From Nocardia aurantia (GTDB lineage Bacteria > Actinomycetota > Actinomycetes > Mycobacteriales > Mycobacteriaceae), in the NCBI RefSeq assembly GCF_009604425.1, contig NZ_WEGI01000001.1, positions 124,001 to 188,000 of the forward strand: DNA of 64,000 nt, read 5' to 3'. The notes under the pieces were generated by a model. The model saw only the letters and a program-made list of their open reading frames with translations, was not told the origin of the DNA and searched no databases. Positions 51,988-61,020 of this stretch are shown in pieces. The position numbers and the translations under genes were made by a program. Each line of letters starts with the position of its first letter. Positions within the stretch are counted from its first letter, which is position 1.

Positions 51988-53211
51988 CTAGCGGGCTGCG
52001 GCGGGCTGGCGCAGGGCGGTCATGGCGATGATGTCGCGCTGCACCTCGTTGGTGCCGCCGCCGAAGGTGAGGATCAGGCAGGAGCGGTGCATCCGTTCCA
52101 GTCGTCCGCGCAGCAGCGCGCCCGGCGAGTCCTGGCGGAGGTACGCCTGCGGGCCGAGCACCTCCATCAGCAATCGGTATGCCTCCGTGGCGAGTTCGGT
52201 GCCGAGAACCTTGCAGGTGGAGGCGTCCCACGGCCGGGGACCGGCCTTCTCGGCACTGCCCGCGGCGCCGGTTTCGGCACTGCCCGCGGATGCGGCCGAG
52301 GCGATCTCCCAGTTCAGCAGCTTCAGGTATTCGACCTTGGCGTGCACCCGGGCCAGATTGATCCGCACCCATTCGCTGTCGATCACCCGCGCGCCGTGGG
52401 CGTCACGGGTTCCCCTGGCCCAGTCCAGGGTCTGGGACAGGGCCAGTTGCAGCGAGCCCGCCGAGGTCAGTGCCACCCGTTCGTGGTTGAGCTGGTTGGT
52501 CACCAGCGGCCAGCCGCCGTTCTCGGGGCCGACCAGCGCGGTCGCGGGGACCCGCACGTCCTGGTAGTAGGTGGCGCTGGTGTCGACCCCGGCCATGGTG
52601 TGCACCGGCGTCCAGGAGAAGCCCTCGGCGGTGGCCGGCACGATGAACATGCTGATGCCCTTGTGCTTCTTGGCCGTCGGATCGGTGCGGGCGGCCAGCC
52701 AGATGTAGTCGGCGTAGGGGATGAGGCTGGTCCACATCTTCTGGCCGTTGATGATCCAGTCGTCGCCGTCGCGCACGGCGGCGGTGCGCAGGCTCGCGAG
52801 GTCGGTGCCGGCGCCGGGTTCGGAATACCCGATGGAGAAGTGCAGCTCGCCGGCCGCGATCTTCGGCAGGAAGAATTTCTTCTGTTCCGGGCTGCCGTAG
52901 TGCATGATCGTCGGCGCCACCGAGTTGATGGTCAGGAACGGCACCGGGGCGCCCGCGATCGCGGCCTCGTCGGCGAAGATCAGCATGTCGAGCATCGGGC
53001 GGTCCTGGCCGCCGAACTCCTTCGGCCAGCCCAGCGCGAGCCAGCCGGCCCGTCCCATGTCGCGGACGACCTCGCGGTAGACGTTGCCGGTGCCGTACTC
53101 GCCGGTCTGCGCGGACAGCGCGGCCCGGCGCTCCGGCGTGATCAGCCGCGCGAAGTACTCGCGCAGTTCGGCGCGAAGTTGCTCCTGCTGCTGGTTGTAC
53201 GCGATCCGCAT
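51988..53211 (-). CDS. chsE4: ChsE4-like acyl-CoA dehydrogenase subunit (FadE26)
   Basis: This 407-residue acyl-CoA dehydrogenase has RAGWLALGWPKEFGGQDRP near residue 55, the flavin-contact segment IGYSEPGAGTDLASLRTAA near 128, WIINGQKMWTSLIPYADY near 157 and a C-terminal RMHRSCLILTFGGGTNEVQRDIIA. Ala/Gly-rich residues near 310-325 (SAASAGSAETGAAGSAEKAG) form an insertion-like loop. It is the first gene of the leftward chsE4-chsE5 operon. A perfect KstR palindrome lies 49 bases upstream. The long frame to 53361 would run through that operator and is rejected. Confidence 0.84.
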   Translation of the reverse strand: MRIAYNQQQEQLRAELREYFARLITPERRAALSAQTGEYGTGNVYREVVRDMGRAGWLALGWPKEFGGQDRPMLDMLIFADEAAIAGAPVPFLTINSVAPTIMHYGSPEQKKFFLPKIAAGELHFSIGYSEPGAGTDLASLRTAAVRDGDDWIINGQKMWTSLIPYADYIWLAARTDPTAKKHKGISMFIVPATAEGFSWTPVHTMAGVDTSATYYQDVRVPATALVGPENGGWPLVTNQLNHERVALTSAGSLQLALSQTLDWARGTRDAHGARVIDSEWVRINLARVHAKVEYLKLLNWEIASAASAGSAETGAAGSAEKAGPRPWDASTCKVLGTELATEAYRLLMEVLGPQAYLRQDSPGALLRGRLERMHRSCLILTFGGGTNEVQRDIIAMTALRQPAAAR

Positions 53212-53258
53212 GGGGTCACCTCGTCTTCGGTGGTCGTTGCGCCGATCATTGCACAAGG

Positions 53259-53276
53259 ACTGGAACATGTTCCAGT
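53259..53276. promoter_or_regulatory. Perfect KstR-type palindrome between chsE4 and fdxD
   Basis: ACTGGAACATGTTCCAGT is an exact 18-base palindrome. Its core TGGAACATGTTCCA (53261-53274) fits TnnAACnnGTTnnA at all fixed positions. It can serve both divergent operons. Confidence 0.9.
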
Positions 53277-53360
53277 ATGAGGGAGTGGTTCGGCGCGATG
53301 GGCCGTCTCGGGCCGAACCGGGCTTGTAGGCTTGCGTCACCAGCGGCAAAGGAGTCATCA

Positions 53361-53549
53361 ATGAAGCTCATCGTGGACTTCGATCAGTGCGAGGCGAACG
53401 GCATCTGCGTCGGAATCGCCCCGGACATCTTCGAACTCGACGATCAGGACTATCTGAACGTCAACGTCTCCGACGTGCCCGACGACCGCCTCGAGGCGGT
53501 TCGCGAGGCGGTCGCCCAGTGCCCGAAGGCGGCATTGCGGCTCGAGTGA
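53361..53549 (+). CDS. fdxD: FdxD-like 3Fe-4S ferredoxin
   Basis: This 62-residue ferredoxin has Cys at DQCEANGIC (two cysteines six apart, with the usual middle ligand missing) and a final Cys in AQCPKAA, as expected for the 3Fe-4S ferredoxins that serve P450s. ATG follows GGAG. It resembles FdxD (Rv3503c), and lies beside hsd4A as in that species. It may donate electrons to CYP125 or another steroid P450. Confidence 0.85.
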   Translation: MKLIVDFDQCEANGICVGIAPDIFELDDQDYLNVNVSDVPDDRLEAVREAVAQCPKAALRLE

Positions 53550-53567
53550 ACGGCCCTTGCCGTTAAC

Positions 53568-53581
53568 TGAAACACGTTCTA
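53568..53581. promoter_or_regulatory. KstR-type operator at the hsd4A promoter
   Basis: TGAAACACGTTCTA fits TnnAACnnGTTnnA at all fixed positions. It ends 11 bases before the GTG start, with no Shine-Dalgarno between, so hsd4A may have its own leaderless promoter despite the upstream fdxD. Confidence 0.8.
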
Positions 53582-53592
53582 GAGTCGGGCTC

Positions 53593-54495
53593 GTGAGCGA
53601 GCATGACGTGGACCTCTCCGGTCGAGTGGCAATCGTGACCGGGGCCGGTGCGGGCCTGGGGCGGGCGGAGGCGCTCGCACTGGCTCGCGCGGGCGCCGCG
53701 GTCGTCGTCAACGACCTGGCCGAGACCGAGACCACCGCGGCCACCGTGGCCGCGATCCGGGAGCTCGGGGCCAAGGCGGAATTCGTACCCGGCAGCGTGG
53801 CGGAACGTGCCACGGCCGATGCATTGATCTCGGCGGCGGACGAAACGTTCGGCGGCGTCGATATCGTCGTCAACAACGCCGGAATTACGAGGGATCGAAT
53901 GCTTTTTAATATGTCCGACGAGGATTGGGACGCGGTCGTCGCGGTCCATCTGCGCGGGCATTTTCTGTTGTCGCGCAATGCCGCCGCGTACTGGCGCGGC
54001 AAGTCCAAAGAATCGGGTTCTCCGGTGTACGGGCGATTGATCAACACCGCCTCCGAGGCCGGTTTGACCGGTTCGCCCGGACAGGCCAACTATGCCGCCG
54101 CGAAAGCCGGAATCGCACAGCTGACCGTGTCGGCGGCGCGCGGACTGGCCCGGCTCGGCGTGCGGGCCAACGCCATCTGCCCCCGCGCCCGGACGGCGAT
54201 GACCGAGCAGGTCTTCGCGCCCGCGCCGGACGACGAGGTCGATCCGTTGTCGCCCGATCACGTGGCCCGGCTGGTCGCCTACCTGGCCGCACCGGCCGCC
54301 GACGCGATCAACGGCCAGGTCTTCGTCGTCTACGGCTCGACCGTCGCGCTGATGGCCGCGCCTCGGGTGGAACGGTGGTTCGAGGCGGACGGCCCGCAGT
54401 TCTCCACCGCGGAGCTGGCCGGCGCGCTCGGTGCGCACTTCGCCGAACGGCCTGCCGAACAGATGTTTTCCGCGGCGGCCGCACTCGGTCTCTGA
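53593..54495 (+). CDS. hsd4A: Hsd4A-like 17-beta-hydroxysteroid / beta-hydroxyacyl-CoA dehydrogenase
   Basis: This 300-residue SDR has TGAGAGLGRAEALAL at residues 17-31, VVNDLAE, NNAGITRDRML near residue 96 and NYAAAKAGIAQL with the catalytic Tyr/Lys near 165-169. The C-terminus extends beyond the SDR core by about 50 residues, as in the multifunctional-enzyme-type family. Hsd4A oxidises the 22-hydroxyacyl-CoA in the side-chain cycle. GTG 53593 is chosen because the longer frame from 53557 would run through the KstR site. It lies directly before the mce4 locus (Rv3502c-Rv3501c). Confidence 0.84.
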   Translation: MSEHDVDLSGRVAIVTGAGAGLGRAEALALARAGAAVVVNDLAETETTAATVAAIRELGAKAEFVPGSVAERATADALISAADETFGGVDIVVNNAGITRDRMLFNMSDEDWDAVVAVHLRGHFLLSRNAAAYWRGKSKESGSPVYGRLINTASEAGLTGSPGQANYAAAKAGIAQLTVSAARGLARLGVRANAICPRARTAMTEQVFAPAPDDEVDPLSPDHVARLVAYLAAPAADAINGQVFVVYGSTVALMAAPRVERWFEADGPQFSTAELAGALGAHFAERPAEQMFSAAAALGL

Positions 54496-54619
54496 GGAAT
54501 TTCTCCGCCGTCGTACGTCGGCGGTTCTCCACCGAAAGACGGTTGATCGGCGCTCGGCTCCTTGGTAGACATGGGGGTCGATGACGCGCGCGGTTTCCGA
54601 ACGGCATACTGTACGCCGT

Positions 54620-54633
54620 ATGAACCTGTTCCA
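54620..54633. promoter_or_regulatory. KstR-type operator, distal mce4 site
   Basis: ATGAACCTGTTCCA fits TnnAACnnGTTnnA except for the first base, 178 bases upstream of yrbE4A. Confidence 0.6.
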
Positions 54634-54699
54634 GTCCATCGCGCCGAGATAGCAAGAAAAGAACAGCTCAAAAACGAGAATTTGCCTCCACATAGCGCG

Positions 54700-54713
54700 G
54701 TGAACGTGTTCTA
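54700..54713. promoter_or_regulatory. KstR-type operator, proximal mce4 site
   Basis: GTGAACGTGTTCTA fits TnnAACnnGTTnnA except for the first base, 97 bases upstream of yrbE4A. This is the expected KstR site of the mce4 operon. Confidence 0.75.
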
Positions 54714-54810
54714 ATTGTGGAGGCGGGGCGGGGCAGTAACTCTTCGGAGCGGCCCGCTGCTGGGGTTCGATGCGCAACGTTGCGCAGGCACGGCAAGGAG
54801 GAATCGCGGA

Positions 54811-55575
54811 ATGAACGAGGTCCTTGCCGTCCCGTTACGAGCGGTCGGCGGGTTCTTCGAACTCACCGCCGACGTGGCCCGCGCGGCCGTCCGGCGCCCC
54901 TTCCAGCGACGCGAATTCATCGACCAGGCATGGTTCGTCGCCCGGGTCTCCATCGTTCCGACTCTGCTGGTGGCGATCCCGTTCACCGTGCTGGTGAGCT
55001 TCACGCTCAACATCCTGCTGCGGGAGATCGGCGCGGCCGATCTGTCCGGCGCGGGTGCGGCATTCGGCTCGATCACCCAGGTCGGGCCGATCGTGACGGT
55101 GCTCATCGTGGCCGGCGCGGGCGCCACCGCGATCTGCGCGGACCTCGGCGCCCGCACCATCCGCGAGGAGATCGACGCGATGCGGGTGCTCGGCATCGAC
55201 CCGGTCCACCGGCTGGTGGTGCCCCGGGTGCTCGCCTCGATGTTCGTCGCCGCGCTGCTGAACGGGCTGGTCTCCACGATCGGCATCCTCGGCGGATTCC
55301 TGTTCTCGGTCTTCCTGCAGGGCGTCAACCCCGGCGCGTTCGTGAACGGGATCACGTTGCTGACGCATCTGCCCGAGCTCGTCATCTCGGAGGTGAAGGC
55401 CACGCTGTTCGGTCTGGTCGCCGGCCTGATGGCCTGCTATCTGGGCCTGAACGTCAGGGGCGGGCCCAAGAGCGTCGGCGACGCGGTCAATCAAACGGTG
55501 GTGTTCTCCTTCATGGCCCTGTTCGTGGTCAATGTCGTGGTCACCGCCGTCGGGATCAAGTTCACAGCGCGGTGA
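54811..55575 (+). CDS. yrbE4A: YrbE4A, permease subunit of the Mce4 sterol importer
   Basis: This 254-residue MlaE-type permease has about five or six hydrophobic helices. It carries the MlaE-family motif ARTIREEIDAMRVLGIDPVHRLVVPRVLA near residues 118-146, the segment that contacts the ATPase. It spans the inner membrane and pairs with YrbE4B in an ABC-type importer powered by MceG, whose gene is not in this window. ATG 54811 follows AAGGAGGA. Gene order yrbE4A-yrbE4B-mce4A-F is as in M. tuberculosis and Rhodococcus. Confidence 0.9.
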   Translation: MNEVLAVPLRAVGGFFELTADVARAAVRRPFQRREFIDQAWFVARVSIVPTLLVAIPFTVLVSFTLNILLREIGAADLSGAGAAFGSITQVGPIVTVLIVAGAGATAICADLGARTIREEIDAMRVLGIDPVHRLVVPRVLASMFVAALLNGLVSTIGILGGFLFSVFLQGVNPGAFVNGITLLTHLPELVISEVKATLFGLVAGLMACYLGLNVRGGPKSVGDAVNQTVVFSFMALFVVNVVVTAVGIKFTAR

Positions 55576-55579
55576 CGGT

Positions 55580-56431
55580 ATGGCCTTCGTGATCGAATCC
55601 AGGTTCCCGCGTACGGTACGACGAGTGCGTAGGATGTCCGACTCTCTCGACGGTGTCGGAAGACACGCACAGTTCTACGCGAAGTCGCTGGCCTCCGTGC
55701 CGCGCGCGCTGATCCACTACCGCTCCGAGACCATCCGGCTCATCGCCGAGATCAGCATGGGTACCGGCGCGCTGGCGGTGATCGGCGGCACGGTGGTGGT
55801 CGTCGGCTTCCTGACCCTGTTCGCCGGCGGCACCATCGCGGTGCAGGGCTACAGCTCGCTGGGCAACATCGGCGTCGAGGCGCTGACCGGCTTCTTCGCC
55901 GCCTTCATCAACGTCCGCATCGCGGCGCCGGTGATCTCCGGGATCGGCCTGGCCGCCACCATCGGCGCGGGCGCCACCGCGCAACTCGGCGCGATGCGGG
56001 TGGCCGAGGAGATCGACGCGCTGGAGTCCATGGCGATCCGGCCGGTGCCCTTCCTGATCGGCACCCGGGTGCTGGCGGGCATGATCGCGATCGTCCCGCT
56101 GTACGCGCTGGCCGTGATCGCGTCCTTCGTCGCCAGCCGGTTCGCGACCGTCGACATCTACCACCAGTCCGCCGGCGTCTACGACCACTACTTCACGACA
56201 TTCCTGATTCCCAGCGACATCCTCTGGTCGTTCGTGCAGGCGATCTTCATGGCCCTCGCGGTCATGCTGATCCACACCTACTACGGCTACCACGCCACCG
56301 GCGGTCCGGTCGGCGTCGGCGTCGCGGTCGGCAACGCGGTGCGCGCGTCGCTGGTCGCGGTGGTGACGGTGACCCTGCTGGTCTCGCTGGCCATCTACGG
56401 CACCTCCGGCAACTTCCATCTCTCGGGGTAG
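55580..56431 (+). CDS. yrbE4B: YrbE4B, second permease subunit of the Mce4 sterol importer
   Basis: This 283-residue MlaE-type permease starts 4 bases after yrbE4A. It has an N-terminal cytosolic helix, then membrane segments including ISMGTGALAVIGGTVVVVGFLTLFAGG. The MlaE motif is AMRVAEEIDALESMAIRPVPFLIGTRVLAG near residue 139. It forms a heterodimer with YrbE4A. Confidence 0.9.
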   Translation: MAFVIESRFPRTVRRVRRMSDSLDGVGRHAQFYAKSLASVPRALIHYRSETIRLIAEISMGTGALAVIGGTVVVVGFLTLFAGGTIAVQGYSSLGNIGVEALTGFFAAFINVRIAAPVISGIGLAATIGAGATAQLGAMRVAEEIDALESMAIRPVPFLIGTRVLAGMIAIVPLYALAVIASFVASRFATVDIYHQSAGVYDHYFTTFLIPSDILWSFVQAIFMALAVMLIHTYYGYHATGGPVGVGVAVGNAVRASLVAVVTVTLLVSLAIYGTSGNFHLSG

Positions 56432-56433
56432 GC

Positions 56434-57651
56434 ATGGCGGCGAACAAATTGGTCGAAAAGGACGGCGCCGGAAAGGTTTTCGGAGCCGGGTGGGGCGTGA
56501 AACTGGCCGGGCTGGGCATGGTCCTGGCGCTGGTCGCGATCGTCGCGGTCGCGCTGACGATGTTCGCCGGCGGATTCACCTCGACGGAGGCGGTGTACAT
56601 CGACACCCCGCGCGCCGGGCTGGTGCTCGACCCGGATGCCAAGGTCAAGATCCGGGGCGTGGAAATCGGCCGCGTGCAGTCGATCTCGTACGCCGGTGAC
56701 CAGGCGCGATTGCGGCTGGCCATCGATCCGCACGAGTTGACGCTGGTCCCCGCCAACGCCACCGTGGACATCCGCTCCACCACCGTGTTCGGCGCGAAGT
56801 ACGTGAATTTCGCGGTGCCGGAACAGCCCTCGGCGGACCACCTGCGGCCCGGCGCCACCGTCGCCGCGCAGGCCGTGACCGTCGAATTCAACACGCTGTT
56901 CCAGCATCTGAGCGATGTGCTGGCGAAGGTGCAGCCGGAGAAGCTGAATGCGACGCTGACCGCCCTCGGCACCGCCCTGCAGGGCCGCGGCGACGAACTG
57001 GGCCGGCTGCTGGCCGACTCCGATCACTATCTGCGCGACATCAATCCGAGCCTGCCGGACCTGCAACGGGACCTGCAGACCTCGGTCCCGGTCACGAACC
57101 TGTACGCCGACACCGCCCCGGACCTGCTGCGCACCACCGGCAACGCGGCGGTGACCGGCGGGACGCTGGTGCGGCACCAGGACGATCTGGACGCGGTGCT
57201 GCTGAACGTGATCGGGCTGGCCGACACCACCGGATCGGTGTTGCGCGACAACGAGAATCAACTCGTCACCGCGCTGGACCTGTTGCGGCCCACCAGCGAA
57301 CTGCTCGACGAGTACAGCCCGGAGCTGTACTGCCTGGTCGTCGGCGTCGCCGACGCGCTGCCGGTGGCCAACGAGGTCTTCGGCGGGCAGGGCCCCTGGG
57401 TGAATCTCAACGCCAGCTTCATGCCGGGTGGCGAACCGTACAAGTATCCGAAGGATCTACCCAAGGTGAACGCCACCGGCGGCCCGCACTGCGAGGGCAT
57501 CCTCGACCGGGTGCCCGGCAGTCACTCCGACTACCTGGTCACCGACACCTCGCAGGGTGAGGTGTGGACGCCCAGCCTGGACTCGCATTCCAACGGGGCC
57601 AGGGTGTTCCAGTTGCTGTTCGCCGGACTGCCGGGGGTGCCCAACCCATGA
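56434..57651 (+). CDS. mce4A: Mce4A, sterol-import substrate-binding protein
   Basis: This 405-residue protein starts with a membrane anchor (LAGLGMVLALVAIVAVALTMFAGGF, near residues 22-46). The MlaD/Mce domain follows (YIDTPRAGLVLDPDAKVKIRGVEIGRVQSI, near 55-85). Long helices predict part of the tubular hexamer that carries lipid across the periplasm. The gene begins 2 bases after yrbE4B, and its stop overlaps mce4B (ATGA). Confidence 0.9.
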   Translation: MAANKLVEKDGAGKVFGAGWGVKLAGLGMVLALVAIVAVALTMFAGGFTSTEAVYIDTPRAGLVLDPDAKVKIRGVEIGRVQSISYAGDQARLRLAIDPHELTLVPANATVDIRSTTVFGAKYVNFAVPEQPSADHLRPGATVAAQAVTVEFNTLFQHLSDVLAKVQPEKLNATLTALGTALQGRGDELGRLLADSDHYLRDINPSLPDLQRDLQTSVPVTNLYADTAPDLLRTTGNAAVTGGTLVRHQDDLDAVLLNVIGLADTTGSVLRDNENQLVTALDLLRPTSELLDEYSPELYCLVVGVADALPVANEVFGGQGPWVNLNASFMPGGEPYKYPKDLPKVNATGGPHCEGILDRVPGSHSDYLVTDTSQGEVWTPSLDSHSNGARVFQLLFAGLPGVPNP

Positions 57652-58679
57652 GGTTCAAACCGCACGCCAGCACCGTGAAGCTCGGAATCTTCACCCTGGT
57701 GATGCTGCTCGTGCTGGCCCTGCTGGGGGTGATCTTCAGCCAGATGCGGTTCGCCCGCGAGACCGGCTACCACGCCGTGTTCACCAGTTCGTCCGGGATG
57801 CTGCCCGGCGCCAAGGTGCGCATCGCGGGGGTGCCGGTGGGCTCGGTGACCCGGGTCTCGGTGGGCAAGGATCATCTCGCGCACGTCGACTTCGACGTCG
57901 ACCACCAGTACCGGCTGTACACCAGCACCCACGCCACCATCCGCTACGAGAATCTGGTCGGCGACCGGTATCTGGAGTTGCTGGAGGGGCCGGGCACCAC
58001 GCAGGCCATGGCCTCCGGCGGCACCCTCGGCGTCGACCGGACCAAGCCGGCCCTGGATCTGGACCTGCTGCTCGGCGGCTTCAAACCGCTGCTGCGCGGG
58101 CTGGATCCGGCCCAGGTCAACGACCTGACCAGCGCGCTGTTGCAGGTGTTCCAGGGGCAGGGCGGCACGCTGGTCGCGCTGCTGAACAGCTCCGGCTCGT
58201 TCGCGAAGACCCTCGCCGACCGGGACGCGCTGATCGGCAGCGTCATCGACAATCTGAAGACGGTGCTCGCGACCCTGGACGATCGCGACAAGGAATTCGA
58301 CACCACCCTGACCGAACTGCGGCGGCTGGTCAGCGGGCTGGCGGCGGACAAGGATCCGATCGGGGCGGCGTTGCCGCGGCTGTCCGGCGCGACCGGCGAT
58401 CTCGCCGGGCTGCTGCAGGTCGCGCGGCCGGATCTGCAGGCCGACTTCGATCAGCTGGGCCGGTTGTCGGGCAACCTCGACGAGCGCTCCGCCGACGTGC
58501 AGTGGGTGCTGGACAAGTTGCCCGACACTTACAAGAAGCTGGTGCGCATCGGCTCCTACGGGTCGTTCCTCAACATGTACGTCTGCGGCACCAACTTCCT
58601 GATCGACGGTCCCGACGGCAAGCCCCTGCATGTGAACCTGCCCGGTTTACAGACCACCGGGAGGTGTTCCGACCAGTGA
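57648..58679 (+). CDS. mce4B: Mce4B, sterol-import protein
   Basis: This 343-residue Mce-family protein has an anchor helix KLGIFTLVMLLVLALLGVIFSQM near residues 9-31 and a MlaD domain with SSGMLPGAKVRIAGVPVGSVTRVSV near 47-71, then a helical region. ATG 57648 overlaps the mce4A stop. A Cys is present near the C-terminus (VCGTNFL and RCSDQ), which is common in Mce proteins. Confidence 0.9.
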   Translation: MRFKPHASTVKLGIFTLVMLLVLALLGVIFSQMRFARETGYHAVFTSSSGMLPGAKVRIAGVPVGSVTRVSVGKDHLAHVDFDVDHQYRLYTSTHATIRYENLVGDRYLELLEGPGTTQAMASGGTLGVDRTKPALDLDLLLGGFKPLLRGLDPAQVNDLTSALLQVFQGQGGTLVALLNSSGSFAKTLADRDALIGSVIDNLKTVLATLDDRDKEFDTTLTELRRLVSGLAADKDPIGAALPRLSGATGDLAGLLQVARPDLQADFDQLGRLSGNLDERSADVQWVLDKLPDTYKKLVRIGSYGSFLNMYVCGTNFLIDGPDGKPLHVNLPGLQTTGRCSDQ

Positions 58680-59740
58680 GCGAGCAGCGTTCCACCCTGG
58701 CCACCGTCGGCGTCATCGGTGTCGTGATCGCGGCGACCGTCTCGCTGTCGGCCCTGCAGTTCGATCGGTTGCCCTTCATCCGCTCGGGCGCCGAGCACTC
58801 CGCGTACTTCGCCGACGCCGGCGGGCTGATGTCCGGAGATCCGGTCCAGGTCGCGGGGGTGCGCTCGGGCCGGGTCGAACAGGTGAAACTGGACGGCGCG
58901 AAGGTGCTGGTGACCTTCAGCCTGGACGACTCGATCGTGCTGGGCAAGCAGACCACCGCCGCCATCAAGACCAACACCGTGCTCGGCCGCAAATCCCTCG
59001 AGGTGGCCCCGACCGGCGACGGCATGATCCGCGGTGACGATCCGATTCCCTTGGCGCGCACCACTTCTCCATATTCGCTGAACGACGCGCTGGGCGATCT
59101 GGCCGGCACGGTCAAGGGCCTGGACACCGACCGGGTCAACCAGACCCTGGACGCGCTGTCCGGCGCTTTCGCCGACACCCCCGCCCCGCTGCGCGGCGCG
59201 CTGGACGGCGTGACCGCCCTGTCGCGCAGCCTCAACGCCCGCGACAAGGCGCTGACCGAACTACTCGCGCACGCACAGGACGTCACCAAGGTGCTGGCGA
59301 GCCGCTCGGACCAGATCAACGCGCTGCTGCTGGACGGCAACGATCTGCTCGGCGAGCTCAACGCCCGCCGGACCGCGCTCAGCCAGCTGATCGTGAACGT
59401 GAACGGCCTGGCCCAGCAGCTGAGCGGGTTCGTCGCCGACAACGAGGCGTCGCTGAAACCCACTCTGGACAAACTGAATTCGGTGCTGGCCCTGTTGCAG
59501 CGGAACAAGGACAACCTCGGCAAGGCGCTCGACTCGCTCGGGCCGTTCGCGGCCGCGCTGGGCGAACAGGTCGGCAGCGGGCCGTACTTCCAGGCGTACG
59601 TGTCCAACGCGACCAGTCTCACGCTGCGGGTGCTGGTCGACGCGCTGGTGTGGCCGGATCACGTGCCGGAGTCGTTGAACGACTACATCAATCACCCGCC
59701 GCTGTCGGTCGGCCCGTCGATCCAGGAGCCGCCGCGATGA
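58676..59740 (+). CDS. mce4C: Mce4C, sterol-import protein
   Basis: This 354-residue Mce-family protein has an N-terminal anchor (LATVGVIGVVIAATVSLSALQF), the MlaD motif YFADAGGLMSGDPVQVAGVRSGRVEQV near residues 41-67 and coiled helices with a DALTALSRSLNARDKAL-like repeat pattern. GTG 58676 overlaps the mce4B stop (GTGA). It is a subunit of the hexameric Mce4 complex. Confidence 0.9.
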   Translation: MSEQRSTLATVGVIGVVIAATVSLSALQFDRLPFIRSGAEHSAYFADAGGLMSGDPVQVAGVRSGRVEQVKLDGAKVLVTFSLDDSIVLGKQTTAAIKTNTVLGRKSLEVAPTGDGMIRGDDPIPLARTTSPYSLNDALGDLAGTVKGLDTDRVNQTLDALSGAFADTPAPLRGALDGVTALSRSLNARDKALTELLAHAQDVTKVLASRSDQINALLLDGNDLLGELNARRTALSQLIVNVNGLAQQLSGFVADNEASLKPTLDKLNSVLALLQRNKDNLGKALDSLGPFAAALGEQVGSGPYFQAYVSNATSLTLRVLVDALVWPDHVPESLNDYINHPPLSVGPSIQEPPR

Positions 59741-61020
59741 GCATGGTCAGCAGGGTGCGGGATTCGCGGCTGGGGCGGCTGCCGCGCTGGGTGCGGATCG
59801 CCGCCGCGGTGGTGGTCGTCGCGCTGGTCGGCTGGGGCGTCTACGGTGTGCTCGCCGATATCGGGAAAAAGCATGTCACCGCGTACTTTCCGAGCACCAA
59901 CGGGTTGTACGCCGGTGACCAGATCCGGGTGCTCGGGGTGCAGGTCGGGCGGATCGACTCGATCCGGCCGGGCCGTGACCGTGCCACGGTGAGGCTCACC
60001 GTGGATCGCGGCGTCGACCTTCCGGCCGACGCGCGCGCGGTGATCATCTCGCCCTCGCTGGTGTCGGCGCGGTTCATCCAGCTCGCCCCCGCCTACACCG
60101 GCGGCCCGAAACTGCGCGACCACGCCGAGATTCCGATCGAGCGCACCGCGGTGCCGGTGGAATGGGACGACATCAAGGCCGAACTGTCCAAGCTCTCCCA
60201 GGCATTGGGCCCGATCGGCCAGGATCAGCAGGGATCCTTCGGCCGGTTCGTGAACACCGCCGCCGACAATCTCGCCGACGGCAACGCGCAGGCGCTGCGC
60301 GATACCCTGCGCGAACTGTCCAGCACGCTGAGCACCCTCTCGGACGGGCGGACCGACCTGTTCGGCACCCTGCGCAACTTGCAACAGTTCGTGGACGTGC
60401 TGTCCAAGAGCAACGACCAGATCGTGCAGTTCGGCGGCCGATTGTCCTCGGTGTCCTCGGTGCTCGCCGGGGTCTCCACGGATCTCGGTGCGGGACTGGA
60501 CAATCTGGATTCCGCGGTGGCGGATGTGAAGCGGTTCCTGGACGAGCGCGGCGGGCAACTGACCGAGAGCGTGCAGCGCCTGGCCGACGCCACCCAGGTG
60601 CTCGCGGACAAGCGCGACGATCTGGCGCGGGTGCTGCACGCGGGCCCCACGGCGCTGGCGAACTTCTACCAGATCTACAAGCCCGCACAGGGTTCGCTGA
60701 CCGGTGCGGTGGTCGGCGTCAACGCCGCGAACCCGTTCGCCTTCCTCTGCGGCGCGATCGAGGGCATCGAGAACCACGACTCCGATCGGTCCGGTGCGCT
60801 GTGCCGGCAATACCTGGCCCCGGTGATCCAGTCGCTGATGATGAACTATCCACCGCTGCTGGTGAATCCGGCCTCCGGACAGGGCGCGTTCCCGGACCAG
60901 CTCACCTACAGCACGCCCGATCTGGCCGACCGGGTGCGGGCGCAGAACGAACCGCCGGCCGCGCCGGTCTCGGTGCCGACGGACTTCCTGGGCCTCGTGA
61001 TTCCGGGAGGGGCGCGATGA
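59737..61020 (+). CDS. mce4D: Mce4D, sterol-import protein
   Basis: This 427-residue Mce-family protein has an anchor helix VRIAAAVVVVALVGWGVYGVLA near residues 19-40, the MlaD motif YFPSTNGLYAGDQIRVLGVQVGRIDSI near 50-76 and long amphipathic helices. ATG 59737 overlaps the mce4C stop. The C-terminal part (FAFLCGAIEG, LCRQYLAP) is cysteine-containing as in other Mce4D proteins. Confidence 0.9.
   Translation: MSMVSRVRDSRLGRLPRWVRIAAAVVVVALVGWGVYGVLADIGKKHVTAYFPSTNGLYAGDQIRVLGVQVGRIDSIRPGRDRATVRLTVDRGVDLPADARAVIISPSLVSARFIQLAPAYTGGPKLRDHAEIPIERTAVPVEWDDIKAELSKLSQALGPIGQDQQGSFGRFVNTAADNLADGNAQALRDTLRELSSTLSTLSDGRTDLFGTLRNLQQFVDVLSKSNDQIVQFGGRLSSVSSVLAGVSTDLGAGLDNLDSAVADVKRFLDERGGQLTESVQRLADATQVLADKRDDLARVLHAGPTALANFYQIYKPAQGSLTGAVVGVNAANPFAFLCGAIEGIENHDSDRSGALCRQYLAPVIQSLMMNYPPLLVNPASGQGAFPDQLTYSTPDLADRVRAQNEPPAAPVSVPTDFLGLVIPGGAR

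Larger units (their letters stand above)
54496..54810 (+). promoter_or_regulatory. mce4 promoter region
   Basis: This 315-base non-coding region carries two KstR-type 14-mers (54620-54633 and 54700-54713) and ends with the Shine-Dalgarno AAGGAGGA before yrbE4A. No gene is supported in it. Confidence 0.75.
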